Below are positions 20,850 through 33,622 of a stretch of DNA of 64,000 bases, piece after piece. The position numbers were made by a program, and so were the translations under genes. The stretch's first letter is position 1. Each line of letters starts with the position of its first letter. Source of the DNA: Ischnura elegans (taxonomy: Eukaryota; Arthropoda; Insecta; Odonata; Coenagrionidae); assembly GCF_921293095.1 (NCBI RefSeq), contig NC_060259.1, forward strand, positions 4,650,001 through 4,714,000, given 5' to 3'. A model generated the notes under the pieces. It worked only from the letters and a program-made list of their open reading frames with translations, was not told the origin of the DNA and searched no databases.

Positions 20850-22960
20850 AATTAGACCTTGTTTAGATTCATCCCAAGTTTCTTACAGTCGTCCTATAGT
20901 TTCCACTAAATTAAATGCATGGATGACTAATAGCACAGTTACTTAGTTTATAGTTAAATTAGTTTATAATTTAGTAGGTTAGCAAAGTTGGGCAGAAAAA
21001 ATATATTAAACGCTATAAAAGTTACGTCGGCATTGTAATTGTTTAATCCCTAAGCCTTATCTTTACTGACATAATAGATCATTTATTTATTTAGGACCTA
21101 AAATCTTTAATTATTAACCTAGTTCCATCAAACAGATAAAGAGTATAAAAACTTTTTGTAAAAAGGCTAAACATTGGTGGTTATCCTATCATAACCTTAA
21201 TCGCCATATCCTATCATAACCCTTCGACCTGAAGACGCTGGCAGGATAGCCAGCGAAACTGTTGTCAACCAACAATCTGACGCGGAAGAAAACCCTGGAG
21301 AAATGCAGAGATCAAACCATCGCCGCGGAAACCTACGCTCTAACATCCTATCATAACATTAATGTTCTTTTTCGATGCGTGCGTGAATATACATATCAAA
21401 AGAAATCACACGGTGTACTCCGATTTCAAAGAATTAATAATTTACGTGAAACCTATTAATCATATATGCGTGTTGCAAAATCCCCCGGTTACACGTAAGT
21501 ACAATTCCTAGTTATATATATATATTTTAATATCACGAGATGTGGGTCAATTCCTAGTTATATTTATTGCCAAGAACCCTACTTGATTTGATTTAGGAAC
21601 GGAACCAAACGGACCGTTCGGACAACAAATTCAGCCGTAGCCTACGTTATCAAAACAACAGGTTCTATTTTATACGCTAGCACTTACATTATTTCCTATA
21701 CGTTCTCGCGTACAGAGACTATAGTACAAGAACTTCCACTTTAAATTATATCATGTAAACAAGGAACAAAAGCGAAAATTTCACCATGAACAACGGAAAA
21801 AGACGCTACCTTTAGTTGCCAAGTAACGGTTTTACCGAGACAGTCATGTTGTTCCAAGCAGAGCCATATTTTTCCTCGAGATGTTACAGGCTGAGTTATA
21901 AGAAATATAAGGAGCATGCGGAAACACTATACTGCCGACAGTGAACGCCAAGAAAAAATTATTTGGATGTCACATCAAACTTACTTGGAATACATGTAGC
22001 TGCATCTTTGTAACCGCCAAACCACCATCACCAAGCCACCATGCTGTCTCCGGTGTTCCATTCCGGTTCCTCTGTTGGAAAGGAGGAACGGAGGAATGTG
22101 GAGAACCATGGGAAAATCTGTATCGCGGAGTAGCGGTAGATTCAAAATTCGTTCGCCACCAAAAAATCTAGAATTTCAATATAAAGTAAAGGTACGGCAG
22201 TACTTACCTTCTATTGCCTATCCTTAAATTGGACAATTACAATGTCTAATCTGGGAATGAGGCCATCGATGCCGTGATAATTTTAGGAGAATTCTTACCA
22301 TTAAAAATTAAAATGAATTTAAAGCGTTATGTTTCATTAAAATACTTTCCAATCAATCGCCTCTGAGATTTTTTAATCCCTAGAGAGTAAATATTAATTA
22401 ATCAATAAGTTGAAAGAGTTCATTTAACCTGCAGGAATGGAATGTCCCCGAGACGGCTACGCGACGTCGGCAGGACATTGGTACATAATATAAAATTTCA
22501 GTAAAAATCGATAAATTCCATTATTCCTGTTGTTAATTTTTGTAAAAGTTGCTAAATTTAAGTAATTTTTATAATCATGAAAGAGTACGGGTTTATTGTT
22601 CATCCAACGCTTCTCAACCGTACAACATGCGGAAATTTTTAATTTTTTGAAAATTGCTAAAATTGTTGCTAAATTTGTTAAAACTTTAAAAATTGTTATA
22701 AATAATGTAGAGAGTCATAAGTTCGTTCAATTGTTGTTGTTTAACCCGTAAGGCATGTAGAAATTTTTAACGCTCGTAAATGTTACTTAAATTGTTGCTA
22801 ACTTTGTTTAAACTTAATTAATTGTTATAAACAATGTAAAACTTAAAAATAGCGTACATTTGTTGTTCTTAAACTATAGAAGCGGTAAATATGTCAAATT
22901 TTTTTTTTCGTTAAATAGTTTATAATTTCCTCCCAGAGTCCACACTCCAACAAGAGGATT
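20850..22960. other. Non-coding interior of the 4.7-kb element
   Basis: AT-rich sequence with short frames only. A stretch at 22540-22880 repeats variants of AAATTGTTGCTAAATTTG loosely. No gene is supported. Confidence 0.35.
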
Positions 22961-23929
22961 ACACTTGGTTACCTAAAATAATCCTCAAAATAACTCTTCC
23001 TCCACGAAAAATTTCCTCTTCCTCGATCGGGAGGAAGTATTCTGGCTTCAGAAACGAGAGAGAGTTTTTTTTCTTTCTCCCTTCTCCTATACTCCCTACT
23101 CGGAGGAGGATCTCGAGACTTTCTCTCGGAGTTCCTCCTTGAGGAGGTGAGTGTTTTAAGAGGAAACCAAAACTCCGAAACCCTGCATAATGGGACACTA
23201 GCTGGACGTCCGCTGGACATCCAAGATAGGACAGTGTGCGGACGGATGGCCAGGACAGCCGGCGGATGTCCTCTGGCTGTCCTGAAAATCCGCGGACACT
23301 GAGAGGACGCGACGGACGCGCAGCGGACGTCCTCTGGCAACGATGTGCTGTGTGGGTAGTGACATAGGAAATAAAATAAATGTTTCACGAAGTAATTCAA
23401 GAAGAGGCAATTAAGATTTAACCTCTCAAGCGAGTATAAATATACGTCCTAGATATTCCGTTCTTATACAAAACATTTAATAAGGAATATTGCTATTCTT
23501 GTCTCATTGAATTTAAGTAATTCCTATTTTTCAGTATATTCCTATTGATGTGTTTTCTTATGTATCAACTGTCGGAGGATGAAGAACGTTAAGTTCCATA
23601 GGTTCCATATAATAAGCGAGAAATTCATGGAATATTCACTCTCAACCAGTGCAGGTGGATTCAAGATTGTGACAAGAAGGGGGCTAGGTACCTGGGGTAA
23701 CCTAGGTAACGTGGGGGGGAATGGGAGTAAACCTTCCCCGACAACTGAACAAAATTATTATTTTCTTTAACTCTAAATATAATGGTGCATTAAAAAACTC
23801 AAGATATAATGGTAATATTTAGAGGCTCTCTGGATCCGCCACTGCTCTTAAATGACTAGAAAGACCTACTGTCATCCGCGGCCCGCGAAGTAATTCAAGA
23901 CCTTTATACTTCTACTACTCCGACGATTG

Positions 23930-24175
23930 TTCAAATGATTCTTCGATTCTTACATGATTCTTCAATTCTTATGATTCTTCGGTTCTTAAACGAATCTGCG
24001 ATTCTTAAATGATTCTTCGATTCTAAATGATTCTTCGATTCTAAATGATTCTTTGATTCTTCATGAACCACACGATTCTTTATGAATCCTTTGAACGAGG
24101 AGCGTATTTCGATTCATTCGGTTCATGCCAATGAACCGTTCAAAATGAAAGATTCATTCATGAACGACACAGCTC
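23930..24175. repeat. Imperfect (ATGATTCTTCGATTCTTAA)n right subterminal repeat of the hAT element
   Basis: Units of 17-20 bases containing GATTCTTCGATTCT are repeated about seven times and followed by a CGATTCATTCGGTTCATG block that mirrors the left subterminal block near 17860. Confidence 0.75.
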
Positions 24176-24185
24176 TACAGCTGAG

Positions 24186-24761
24186 TCTGAACAAATGTTC
24201 GCATCTAACCACCGTGTCGAGATGTTGGACATTCATACGCACATAACTTGATAGGAGAGGCGGGGTGGCAAATTGGGGCAGGATTTTTCCATTGATAACT
24301 AAAGTTGACACTTTATTTTATAATGTGGTGCTAAACACTTCGAGAAGCAAAGTGAAAAACAAAGTTTTTCTCTAAATTATGTAAAAAATACGTGAAAAAT
24401 AGGACATATTAATTGTTTAAATAAAAGTAATAAAAATGATCGCTAGAATAAAAAATTTCCCTACGACGGATTCAAAAAATGTTCAGTTTTATTATTTAGT
24501 GATTTAAATTTAGGCATTTTCAAACATAACGCAGCAGTAGCAAACAACTTCAGTCATTTTTTTTCAAAAAATGGGAAAAATATTTTGAGATCATTTTTCA
24601 TTAAATTGACAGACGTCTCCCACTTTAAAAAAATGAGTTATAAATTAAATAATTTCAGTAATGTGGTCACTGATAATTCTACAATTTGAAAATATAATAG
24701 TTTTTTCCAAATTAAAAAGTGAAAAAAAATAATTTTTGGCCAGCTTTTTTCGATATCAGCC
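24186..24761. other. Right part of the Transib element
   Basis: Non-coding, AT-rich sequence between the hAT duplication and the right Transib inverted repeat. The transposase N-terminus cannot be read here. Confidence 0.35.
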
Positions 24762-24837
24762 CACTGTGCAGCGTCCGCTTTCGGAAATAACTGCCTGTGA
24801 CCATTATCGCGGAGTTCTCCCGAAGTATCCTTTCCAT

Positions 24838-25541
24838 TTAAGTCTTTCTGCACCGGATCCCAAAAGCTCGCTGCATATTCAAGGTGCGGTCGGACGAGTG
24901 TGAAATAACACCTTTCTTTTACTTTCTCATCCGAAAATTTTCCCACAATACGCTTGACGAATCCTAATTTCTTTAGGGCTGTGCCGGAAATATTCTTTAT
25001 ATGTGTTCCCCACGTGAGGTTTGAGGTTATCGTAACTCCCAGGTACTTCACTTCGTCTGTTGCCTTTATGTTAATACCATCCACAGCATAAACATGGTTA
25101 TAGTTGGACGAATTCTGCAAGAAATATACCGTCATGCATTTGCTCAGATTAAGATCGAGTCCCCACTCTTGGCTCCACAAATGAACGCTGTCTAAGTCCG
25201 ATGATAGAATTTCATAGTCAGAGTGATCACTAATTTCATGATAGAAGACAGTGTCGCCGGCAAATAAACGTATTTTGCTGCTAATGCGGGAGCAGAGATC
25301 ATTAATGTGTATAATGAACAACAGGGGGTCGATTACGCTTCCTTCTGGAACACCTGATGTAATTTTTACAACATCAGAGCTAATTCCGTCAAGAACTACT
25401 TTTTGTTTACGATCACTGAGAAAGCCGCGTATCCAGTTTTCAACTTTTTCGTTTGATCCCCATGACTGTAATACGTATAAAAGTTTGTTGTGAGGCACCG
25501 AGTCGAAAGCTTTCTTAAAATCTAGAAATAGTGCGTCAACT
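24838..25541 (-). pseudogene. Jockey-type LINE reverse transcriptase fragment
   Basis: The minus-strand frame from 25541 encodes the reverse-transcriptase core: DALFLDFKKAFDSVPHNKLL, GFLSDRKQKVVLDG, SGVPEGSVIDPLLFIIHIND, then LFAGDT where the catalytic FADD is expected, LNLSKCMTVYF, and the VKYLGVTITSNLTW and LVRPHLEYAASFWDP blocks. The second aspartate-region change (FAGD) alone would inactivate it. The homology ends after DPVQKDL at about 24838; the frame runs on into unrelated sequence to 24638. Both the 5' part and the 3' end are missing. Confidence 0.83.
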
Positions 25542-27280
25542 TATATTTTAGAGATGGGTGTCATCAAAGGGCTCCGTTTTGATGGAATGACAGACTATAC
25601 TCTTGTCTGATGAAAAAAGGCAAGAGAACTAATCAATCCAAGTTTAGAGGGGCATGTGTGGTGTTAGTTGAAGAAACAGGGTCCCAATTTTGGAGGTTTG
25701 CCTTCCCCGTCGGAGGATTAGCAAAAGTTATAAAATCTGCGATTATCGATTTCTTTCCGAGTGTAAAGTAGATACACAAAATTAAAAAGGATTTGATTAT
25801 GATGGTACCAAGCGAATACCGCCCAAAAAGGAGGCATCATCCCTCTGCTACAAGCATAATTCCAATATCCCTTGCAGTGTGGGTAAACTCTTCTCAATAT
25901 TCCCACCGGGTTAATTTTTCCATAATGGCCAACGTTTCAAGTTCCGACTCGGGGCTCATCCTCAGGGATAAATTTTGTTGAATCCCGAGATAAGTTTATC
26001 TACATCATTCGCCGGGAAAGCATCAAATCATATTTCGTCCCTTACAGTAGTCTATTTGCTTATTGCACTGAGTTGACTTAGATTTGCGACATAAACATTG
26101 GGAGGGCAATCTAAGGACCCAATTTGCGTTGCTGCAAGGATGCGTTTGGCGATCAATCCGAGATTTTTTTAATTGCTGGATGTTAATATAAACGCAAATG
26201 ACTACCCGCTCATGATATATTGGAGAGAGACCACAGTACCTCCGATTATATCCGACCTTAGCGCTGTGGAAATTCAAAAATCAATTGATGAACGTTCAAA
26301 TTTGAAGTTAAATATTCCTTTTATTATACATGCGGACGGAAGACTCGTGAAAGAATTCACCAAAACATTGTTGACAGCAGCGAAAGACGAAGAATGACAC
26401 TGACATAAGAAATACAGACTGGAAAGCAGATAATTGAGTAATTTTTTCGTGATTGCTCCTCCACAGACGATGCTGAAACATCAAATATTAGTTAGAATAA
26501 CGAAGAAAGACGCACTTGGTGCATTTGGGGCGCGGGAGAGGAAAGCGGGGAGGGGACGCGAGCGGCCTTCGCCCAAAATCCATTTCGTCACAGCTGTCGG
26601 ACAATATCGGAATAGAAGCGCATATCCAAAGTTCGCAGTCCTTTATAGCCACTCGAGAGGCCTCTTCGTAGACCGTAGGCCCCTTTCCTGCGCTCTCGGA
26701 TCTAAAATATTTCATCACTTCTCTAAAAGATGGTAACATCGATTTGTTTAACGCCGCCGAGGCGCCAAATAAGGGACAAGTCTTCTTACTACGCATCCTT
26801 TTTTACCTTCTACTATCTTCCGATTTAGATCATCAAAGATTAACGCCCTCCTAGCAGCACACGTGGGATGAATTTTGCTGTATTTGCGAGGCATGGGAGG
26901 GGGAGAAGCGAGCGGGGAAGGGACGGGAGCGGCCTGCCGCTCTTGTATCCGCGACGCTGCGTGGGCGTTGGAATTTTTTCTTCGCGGACGCGGATGCAAA
27001 TTAGGCATTTGTGGCTAAGCGGTGGCAGATACGTTAAAATGCACGAAATTTTTGCCTTACAAGAACATTAACTCGGCAAAATGTATAGGGCATGATCATA
27101 AAATATTTGAGTTTTCGAATTTTGACCGCCCCCCCTAAATTGTACTTGAGCGAGGGTCAGGGATTCACCTAGAGGTCTCAAAATTTTCAAGTCTTAATTT
27201 TGATCGGCCCCACAACTTTTTTTCGTTGGGCCAGATGGATTTGAAAAAAAATCGATTTTTCCGATCCGCCCTAATGTGCA
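25542..27280. other. Gene-free stretch
   Basis: Open frames occur on both strands (for example 26434-26736 and 26488-26796) but overlap and show no domain. Two GC-rich patches containing GCGAGCGG(C/G) at 26530-26570 and 26900-26940 resemble each other. Nothing else is recognisable. Confidence 0.35.
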
Positions 27281-27284
27281 TGCC

Positions 27285-28190
27285 TGCCTCGTGAATTTTA
27301 CGAAAGCATTTGATAGAGTGAAGTGGGTAAATTTAATGAATATTTTCAAGAGAATAGGTCTAGATTGGAGGGATAGGCGACTCATTCTGCGCTCAGACTG
27401 TTCAGAGCGCCCAGACTGCGCAAGTGAGGGTAGGGGACGAAGAATTTGAGTGGGCAACCATTGGCCGAGGATTGATGTGAGGCTGTCCTCTATCGCCGCT
27501 GCGTTTTACCCAGAGAAGGTAAGGAAAGCGTGGGATGAGTTGGAAGCCGGAGTAAAAGTGGAAGGAATGAAGTTAAAACCTGTGAGGTTCGCTAATGATA
27601 AGGAGTTGATTAGCAAGTCAGCGAGGGGGCTTCAGGCGCTAGTGGATGCGTTTTATGAGCGTTGTGAGGAGTATGGAATGAGAATTAATCACAAGAAGAC
27701 CAAGTTTATGCGGTTTTGTAAGGTATCGCGAGCTTGCAAGTGAGACTAAGGTAAAAATAGATGGGGAAAAACTTGAGTATAATGGTAGAGCAGTTCAACT
27801 ATTTGGGCAGCACATTTGAGGAAAACGGACACAGCACGAAGAACATCAGGAAGAGGATTGCCTTAGCAAAGGAGACGTTCATGAACAGGAAGAAGCTTAT
27901 GAGAGGATCATTATGCAATAGTTAAAAAAAAAAGTTAGAGAAGAGTCTGATGTGGAGTGTAGCGCTTTACGGTGCGATAACGCGGACAATTATGAAGGAG
28001 GACGAGAGAAGACTGGAGGCGTTCGAGATGTGGGTTTGGCGAAGAATGGAGAGGGTGAACTGGACGGAGAGGAGGAGGAACGACGAAGTGCTGGACATGG
28101 TGGGTGAGAAGAGGCAATTTAGATACGGAGGAGACAGAATGTTTGGATGGAGCGAGTACTTAGCGGGGAGGGGATGTTGAAAACAGTGTT
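27285..28190 (+). pseudogene. Degenerate LINE reverse transcriptase, plus strand
   Basis: Successive frames give LVNFTKAFDRVKWVNLMNIF, then VRVGDEEFEWATIGRG followed by a GCPLSPL block after a stop, then KLKPVRFANDKELIS (the FADD position is FAND), GLQALVDAFYERCEEYGMRIN with KKTKFMRFCKVS, and near the end a region with MKEDERRLEAFEMWVWRRME. These are reverse-transcriptase and post-RT blocks of an endonuclease-type LINE. Frame changes, stops and the altered catalytic motif show long decay. It belongs to a different family from the LINE at 53.7-56.7 kb, judging from the C-terminal block. Confidence 0.75.
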
Positions 28191-30882
28191 AGAGGGCAGT
28201 AGAATGTTAGGTAAACGAGGGAGTATACCCGTTTTCATGAAAATATGGCCTTCATTAGCGATAATTGCTGCACATCATATCAATATGGGCCTATTGTAAT
28301 ATAAGGAATATAGTGAAACAAAGAATGCGAGGTCTAAAAAAAACGTCGGAAAATGTAAGTACATGCGTGCATTTTTGAAATAACTCGAAATAATTTTTAA
28401 AATGGTAGTTGTTTCAATGAATTGCACAAGGAAAAAATAAAACGCCAAAGTTCGCTAAAATAGAAATTTAAGATAATATTTGGTAATTATATTAAAATTC
28501 GGGGTCAATGTGTCACACCCTACGCCTGACTGTTCAACCATATTGCTTTTAGAGGGTAAAACCCGACAAATATAAATAAAATAAAGCGCTTTTAGTACTT
28601 CTTGATGCCACATGATTTAAGAATAAAGTGACTTTGCACATATTCGAAATTTCTAATATTTATAATAGTTCTTATTGTGGAGAAGATTTCATCGCGGAAA
28701 ATTGAACTTTTCCGTACTTACCGCTGAAATATATATAGGACTCATTAATCAAAACGTAAAACACCACCATCGTCGGCACATTTAGTGCATTCGCTGACAT
28801 GTTTAGTCTATCACTGATGATTTTTCGCTTTCAGCTCCACGGACTCGAGAAAGAGCTCGTTTGAATGGGCACACATTTGTCGTAAATATTAATTTCTCAT
28901 TCCCTATGAACAGGCTCCTTCGAGTTAAGAGCCCGAATTGCTCGAAACTTGTTCCCGTATTCAAACCTTCCCCACCACGAGTCCTTGAGGCGGTAAATTT
29001 AACTTAAAATTAGTCTTACAATTAGAGTGGCCTAGTGGAAATTGCGCTCTCCGTAACTATTTGGCCAGTCACAGCACATCAAGAAGTCAGTGGTACAGAT
29101 TTGTTTTAGGAAACCTAACAGATTGGTCGCCAGTGTCTCAAGGCCTTTCAATGTGGAAATGTGTCGTATGGCAGTCTTGTCTGGAGGCAACTGCTCCTTT
29201 AATAAGAAGTCACTCAGGGGCCAGTAGGAGGGGAATCGGTCAACCACTGCGTTTACCAAACTTGACCCCGGGGCTGGGTCAAGAGACAAGATTTGGAATA
29301 ATTTATTGGATGGGGACGGAAGGCCTGGCTCGACTGGATGTTATTTTGTGAGATATCTTCACCATTTAAAAGTCACGTTCTGCTGTAACACACTTATTGG
29401 GAAAGACATTTTGCTTTTACATTCCTTTTCTAAGGAATTCTCAACGATCGTGTAGTCCTTTAAAACAATCATCCTCCGCGGAACCTTCAGTCTTCACGTT
29501 TACTTTTAAATATTTCGACATCGGTTACTATTTTGCATGATACAAAGTTTCCGGCATATTCCGATTGTTTACATTGCCAATTACTTTTGGGGCATCCGTA
29601 GGAATGTAATGATTAGGCATTGAATCATGAAATGACTTAGAATAGAGCTGGCAAAGAAAGCGGTCTTCTTACTTCTATTAGTCGACCTAGATGGGAGATG
29701 GGACTTTCTAGTCCCTATCTCGCCCAATAAAGACGTATTATTATTATTATTACCTTTGCGAAAGGGTTATGCAGGATATAAAATGTAGGCAATGCATATC
29801 GGGTTTGCCTCATTTAAGGCAGAGGTGGGTTCATTGGCTTTTTATCAAAGTCGTTCTCTGGACCTAAGCTAAGTGAATGCCCAAGGCACATTATAGTCCA
29901 AACATTTTTTCGAACGAGATGTCAGGAGTAAGCTTATAAAAAACCTAACGTGTGGAACAGCTTTTAACAACAGAAGACGCACTTAAAAGAACCTATAATA
30001 GACTGCAACAACTTCGTAGAATCAGCAATATCACATGGATTTATAGTCTATATGATATGTAACGTTTCCAGAGCGCAAAAATTCCAATGAACCAATAGGT
30101 ACGTAAACGCCTTGGGCTACATGAAAAGAAGGAAGATCACTAGCTACACCTACTACAACACCCACTCCGAGGAATCTCAAAAGAGAGTTAGACAAAAAAA
30201 TACACAATAAATACAGCTGCTGATCAGTCGATCACAGAATAAATCCAGTACGGTAAAATCCATTAGCTGACAAAGGGCTATTCGCGAAACTAGAGGGTAA
30301 AACAGAAACTAATTGTTTCAATGAAATATGCCGCGGAATTACAAATGTAAAGTTATGAACGACAGAGAATATGGTCTCGCTGTGCAACAAAGGGCGCTAT
30401 TGCAAATAATTTTGTCATATTCGTATTTTCTCCAACGAACCTTTCGGGTTTCAGCGCCATTTTAAACTTAGCTTTTGTTGAAATTCTCCGTGAAAACCCA
30501 CTTTCCCCACGATGAAGTAAGTACGATCTTTTAAAATGAACTTACAAAGCCGAATCGATTGAATTCATGAATTTTACGCTCAATTCCGCAGATGAAATAG
30601 AATTAAAGCCAAGAATTTTAGGCCTAAAACTGTAAAGATGCGTGCGGGCAACAACTACCGGGCATCCATACAAGCCAAACTGCGGCCGTGGAAGTAATAA
30701 CGGCATGAATAACAGGAATTTACTTGATTTCTATCAAAATTTAAGAATCACGATAATCCTCGAATTAATTGTGGCTTCCTTGAATGTCGAAAATAATGGC
30801 ATACTCAATTTTGGTATTATTATTTGTTACCTCACATCACGTTACAAATTTTAACCAAAAGAGAATGAAGGTCCGACAGGTT
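28191..30882. other. Gene-free stretch with one LINE/SINE-like 3' tail
   Basis: No gene is supported. At 29690-29752 the sequence GATGGGAGATGGGACTTTC leads to CCAATAAAG and a tail of five ATT repeats, which looks like the 3' end of a non-LTR retroposon on the plus strand. The remainder is unremarkable. Confidence 0.4.
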
Positions 30883-32096
30883 CAGGGGGCCTTCACAGTT
30901 CGGCGTTGCGTTGACGCCGCGGCTAGCGAGCCAATCAGAGCCCGTCTTTGAGAATTGATGACGTCACATCTCCAGCTCGCTGCGTCGTCGCAGAAAAACT
31001 GAACCTGTCGGATTTTCTCTGCGTGAAGGCGGCAGTACGCCGACGATTTCGAATTGGTGTTTGTTTCTGGATACACAAATATGCAAGATTAGCTCTAATG
31101 GGAGTGACAAATGCTATTTATTTCATTATTTACTATTATTTTGAAGTGTTCAGCTTAGATATTTCGTATCTTTCCTAAACATAAGACGAATGTTAACCAT
31201 AAATTAGATTACAATGACTGAGGAGCATAGATTAGCGTAACACATACCCGTAAATGGTATCACAAGCTAAATACAGCGTGAGAGGTGCTTGTTGGTGACT
31301 ACGGTCGTTTAAATTCCTATTGATATATAATAATTGTGCCCTCATGATCTACTCAGTAAGAGCTATTTAGATAACATGACTAGGACAATCTGTTTGAACA
31401 GCAGAACAGTCATTAATAAATATTCCATAAAACATTCCACGTTACTCATGTTCATTGAGTGTATGTAATTAGCTATTTTTCGAATATTCCGAGTTAGGAA
31501 ATAAAATTTATAGGTCATAATAATGCATAGGCAAGGGCCATCACTACATGCATTATTATCGACTTTATGGTCGCCATACTAACTTCAAATGCTATTCGAG
31601 ACTCAAATGACCGATGGCGGCGCTGCTGTCAGTGACGTCAATTTCCAATATGGCCGCCAGAGTGATGGTAAAATCAAAACGATCAAAACAATCATATAGC
31701 TTTGGCGTACGGAGAAAACATAAAGCATAATATCAAGAGTTATATAGTTAAGAAGAACATTTTAAGTAATGAAATTGTGTAAACATACAGAAAACAACAT
31801 ATGCATTGTGCGTTTTGTTCGAAATCATAAGATGATATGCTAACAGTCCGAATTTTAGGAGCCGACGCTTTTTGCCTTTCATTTGTTTTCGCAACGCAGA
31901 CCTGTGAAGGGCTCCAACTTGCTGCGATGAGTTAGCTCCGCCCCCAAGTACGCAACGCCGAGCTATGAAGGCACCCTCAGTTTTTCTGCGACGACGCAGC
32001 GAGCTGGAGACGTGACGTCATCAATTCTCAAAGACGGGCACTGATTGGCTCGCTAGCCGCGGCGTCAACGCAACGCCGAACTGTGCAGGCCCCCTG
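30883..32096. mobile_element. 1.2-kb element with 120-bp near-identical inverted ends
   Basis: The arm 30883-31002 and the arm 31977-32096 are reverse complements with only about three mismatches in 120 and no indel (pair sum always 62979). Ends read CAGGGGGCC(T/G)(T/G)CACAGTTCGG. Each arm contains ATGACGTCA. No matching target duplication was found; the right end abuts a copy of another dispersed repeat. The interior has further partial copies of the terminal motif (near 31896 and 31946) but no transposase. It is a non-autonomous element with recently homogenised or recent arms. Confidence 0.85.
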
Positions 32097-32334
32097 AGCC
32101 TCGCCTCAAGGTCACCTCACAGGGTGGCAGCGGGAACCAGAAATACGTCACATGGAGAGATTTCCCGGCATTCATACTTACGCGTCGCGTTTTCGCGCGC
32201 TTGAAAATTTTCACTTTTCATTTAATCGCGAAAAATAGATATCGTCATTTAAAAATCTAAAAGCGTGAAATACGTACTCCAGGAGTAATAATCTTTCGAT
32301 TTAGGCAATAAAAAATAATAGGCAACCACCCTAT
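32097..32334 (-). repeat. Dispersed repeat A, truncated copy on the minus strand
   Basis: The stretch is the reverse complement of the first 240 bases of the repeat at 33.6 kb: it shares GGTGACCTTG, CGGGAACC/GGTTCCCGC, GCCGGGAAA and ATTACTCCTGGAGTA blocks. It is cut at the border of the 1.2-kb inverted-repeat element. Confidence 0.75.
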
Positions 32335-33622
32335 TGTGAATTTCAAGTAAAAAATCGCTCTAACTGCAGAAAAGCGTTAAATTTAGCAAACTAAAGTCAT
32401 TTCCACAATGCTGAAAAATTTCGAGTACCTATGTTAAACATAAAAAATCTCTCAGAGTAGGGTAAATCGTACAAATGAGGATTTGGCCACTCCGAAATAT
32501 AATATCACAGAAGAAGCCACTCTTTATATTTCAGGCACCCTAATGGCAAATCATGAACAAAAATTCCTTTCTAAGGTGAAAACTGAAGCTTAAGACTAGA
32601 AATGAGCTCCAACCCATATTATTTTATTTCCCCACACCAAACCTCGGTCGAAAGGATAAACGATTTTTCCAATATTATCGGAAAACCATTGACTCTCAAG
32701 TCAATGGAAACATAAATAACAGAAGGATCAACTTGATTTCGTCAATATTTAAGAATGGATCCCATAATATTTTCACGATATCCCTGGAATTAGTTGTGGC
32801 CTCCTTTGAACCTCGAAAAAAAATCACATGCATCTCAATAGGGGGAGATTCTTCAAAGTCGGCAACTTCAAGTCTAAAAGCTAAAACCCTGTCCCACTCA
32901 CCCTAAAGTCGGAATAGCCAAAGCTAACTACGCTTAAGGTCTTGGTCATAGTTGTCCACATCCGAATCATTGTCACCTTCAATAATTTAATCGAATGCTA
33001 GCACGAACAGTCTCTTTGCATTCATGCAGCCATTAAATAAAACGAACAAATTAATTTTAAATTTTGGCCAACCACCTTAAAAACTGGGCAAATAAAATGC
33101 CAATGGGCGAATATATTATAAGAGCCCCGAGGAATGAAAAGAGCGGATGAGATATAGCTGATATAGCCATGGAAGAATATAGCCACCTGTGTAGGAATTA
33201 AAGGAGGATAAGAAACAGGTCCATTGGCAAAGCGTTTCGTTCAGTAGGTGAGCCCATCAGGTACAAATACCAATTCCAAGGGTTGCGAGTGGAGAATCAA
33301 AATAGATAACTCTTGATTACTAGATATAAGAAAGCCAGAGTAAATCCTCAGCAGCAGCGACTATATCGACTGCAGCTGCGGACTTGGGCTCAGAAATAGA
33401 AACGAATACCATCTCCATCTTTATCAAACTTCTTATGGTAAACACAGCCTCTTTGTACACTACTTCTTTTCCCGAGATAGTGATTTAACGAGAGCGATCT
33501 AAGGGTCGTGTCACAGTACAAGATCAATGCAGCGCGTATTGAAGCGAAAAGCGTGGGGCTCGCCATAGGTGGGGATTGCCTCGTCATGTGTGCAGCGATC
33601 GAATAAGGATCTCTCCGGAGGA
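32335..33622. other. Gene-free stretch
   Basis: AT-rich sequence without long frames or recognisable repeats, apart from a short minus-strand frame at 33390-33587 that has no domain. Confidence 0.3.

Larger units (their letters stand above)
18656..23358. mobile_element. Unclassified DNA transposon, 13-bp inverted ends CCCACACAGCACA, TA duplication
   Basis: The left end CCCACACAGCACA at 18658 and the right end TGTGCTGTGTGGG finishing at 23356 are perfect inverted repeats flanked on both sides by TA (18656-18657, 23357-23358). Inside both ends are many short GGACATCC, GTCCGC and GGACGTCC motifs on either strand, a dense subterminal repeat field. The 4.7-kb element sits inside the hAT element. 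It has no long ORF, only exon-like relics on the minus strand. I cannot assign a superfamily. Confidence 0.68.
17820..24185. mobile_element. hAT-superfamily element with perfect 8-bp duplication CAGCTGAG
   Basis: The element spans 17828-24177. Its ends are TAGAGGTGGG on the left and, reverse-complemented, TAGAGCTGTG on the right. The 8 bases CAGCTGAG flank it exactly at 17820-17827 and 24178-24185. TAGAGNTG termini and 8-bp duplications are typical of hAT. After subtracting the inner 4.7-kb insertion the element is about 1.65 kb, with subterminal GAAC/ATGAA and GATTCTTCGATT repeats and no transposase, so it is non-autonomous. Confidence 0.85.
15816..24768 (-). mobile_element. Transib element, interrupted; RSS-like ends, 5-bp target duplication CAGCG
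   Basis: The left end CACAGTGGGCTGGAATCG at 15816 and the reverse complement of the right end CACAGTGGGCTGATATCG at 24768 match for about 31 bases with 2-3 differences. Both ends are flanked by CAGCG (15811-15815 and 24769-24773). A CACAGTG terminus, a GC-rich 5-bp duplication and a RAG1-like transposase relic inside are the hallmarks of Transib. Removing the hAT insertion and its duplication leaves about 2.6 kb, close to an autonomous Transib. The transposase is degenerate, so the element is dead. Confidence 0.83.

Noticed and set aside
26434..27071. Overlapping frames of 67-102 residues on both strands
   Set aside because: Mutually antisense, GC-rich patch, no domains.
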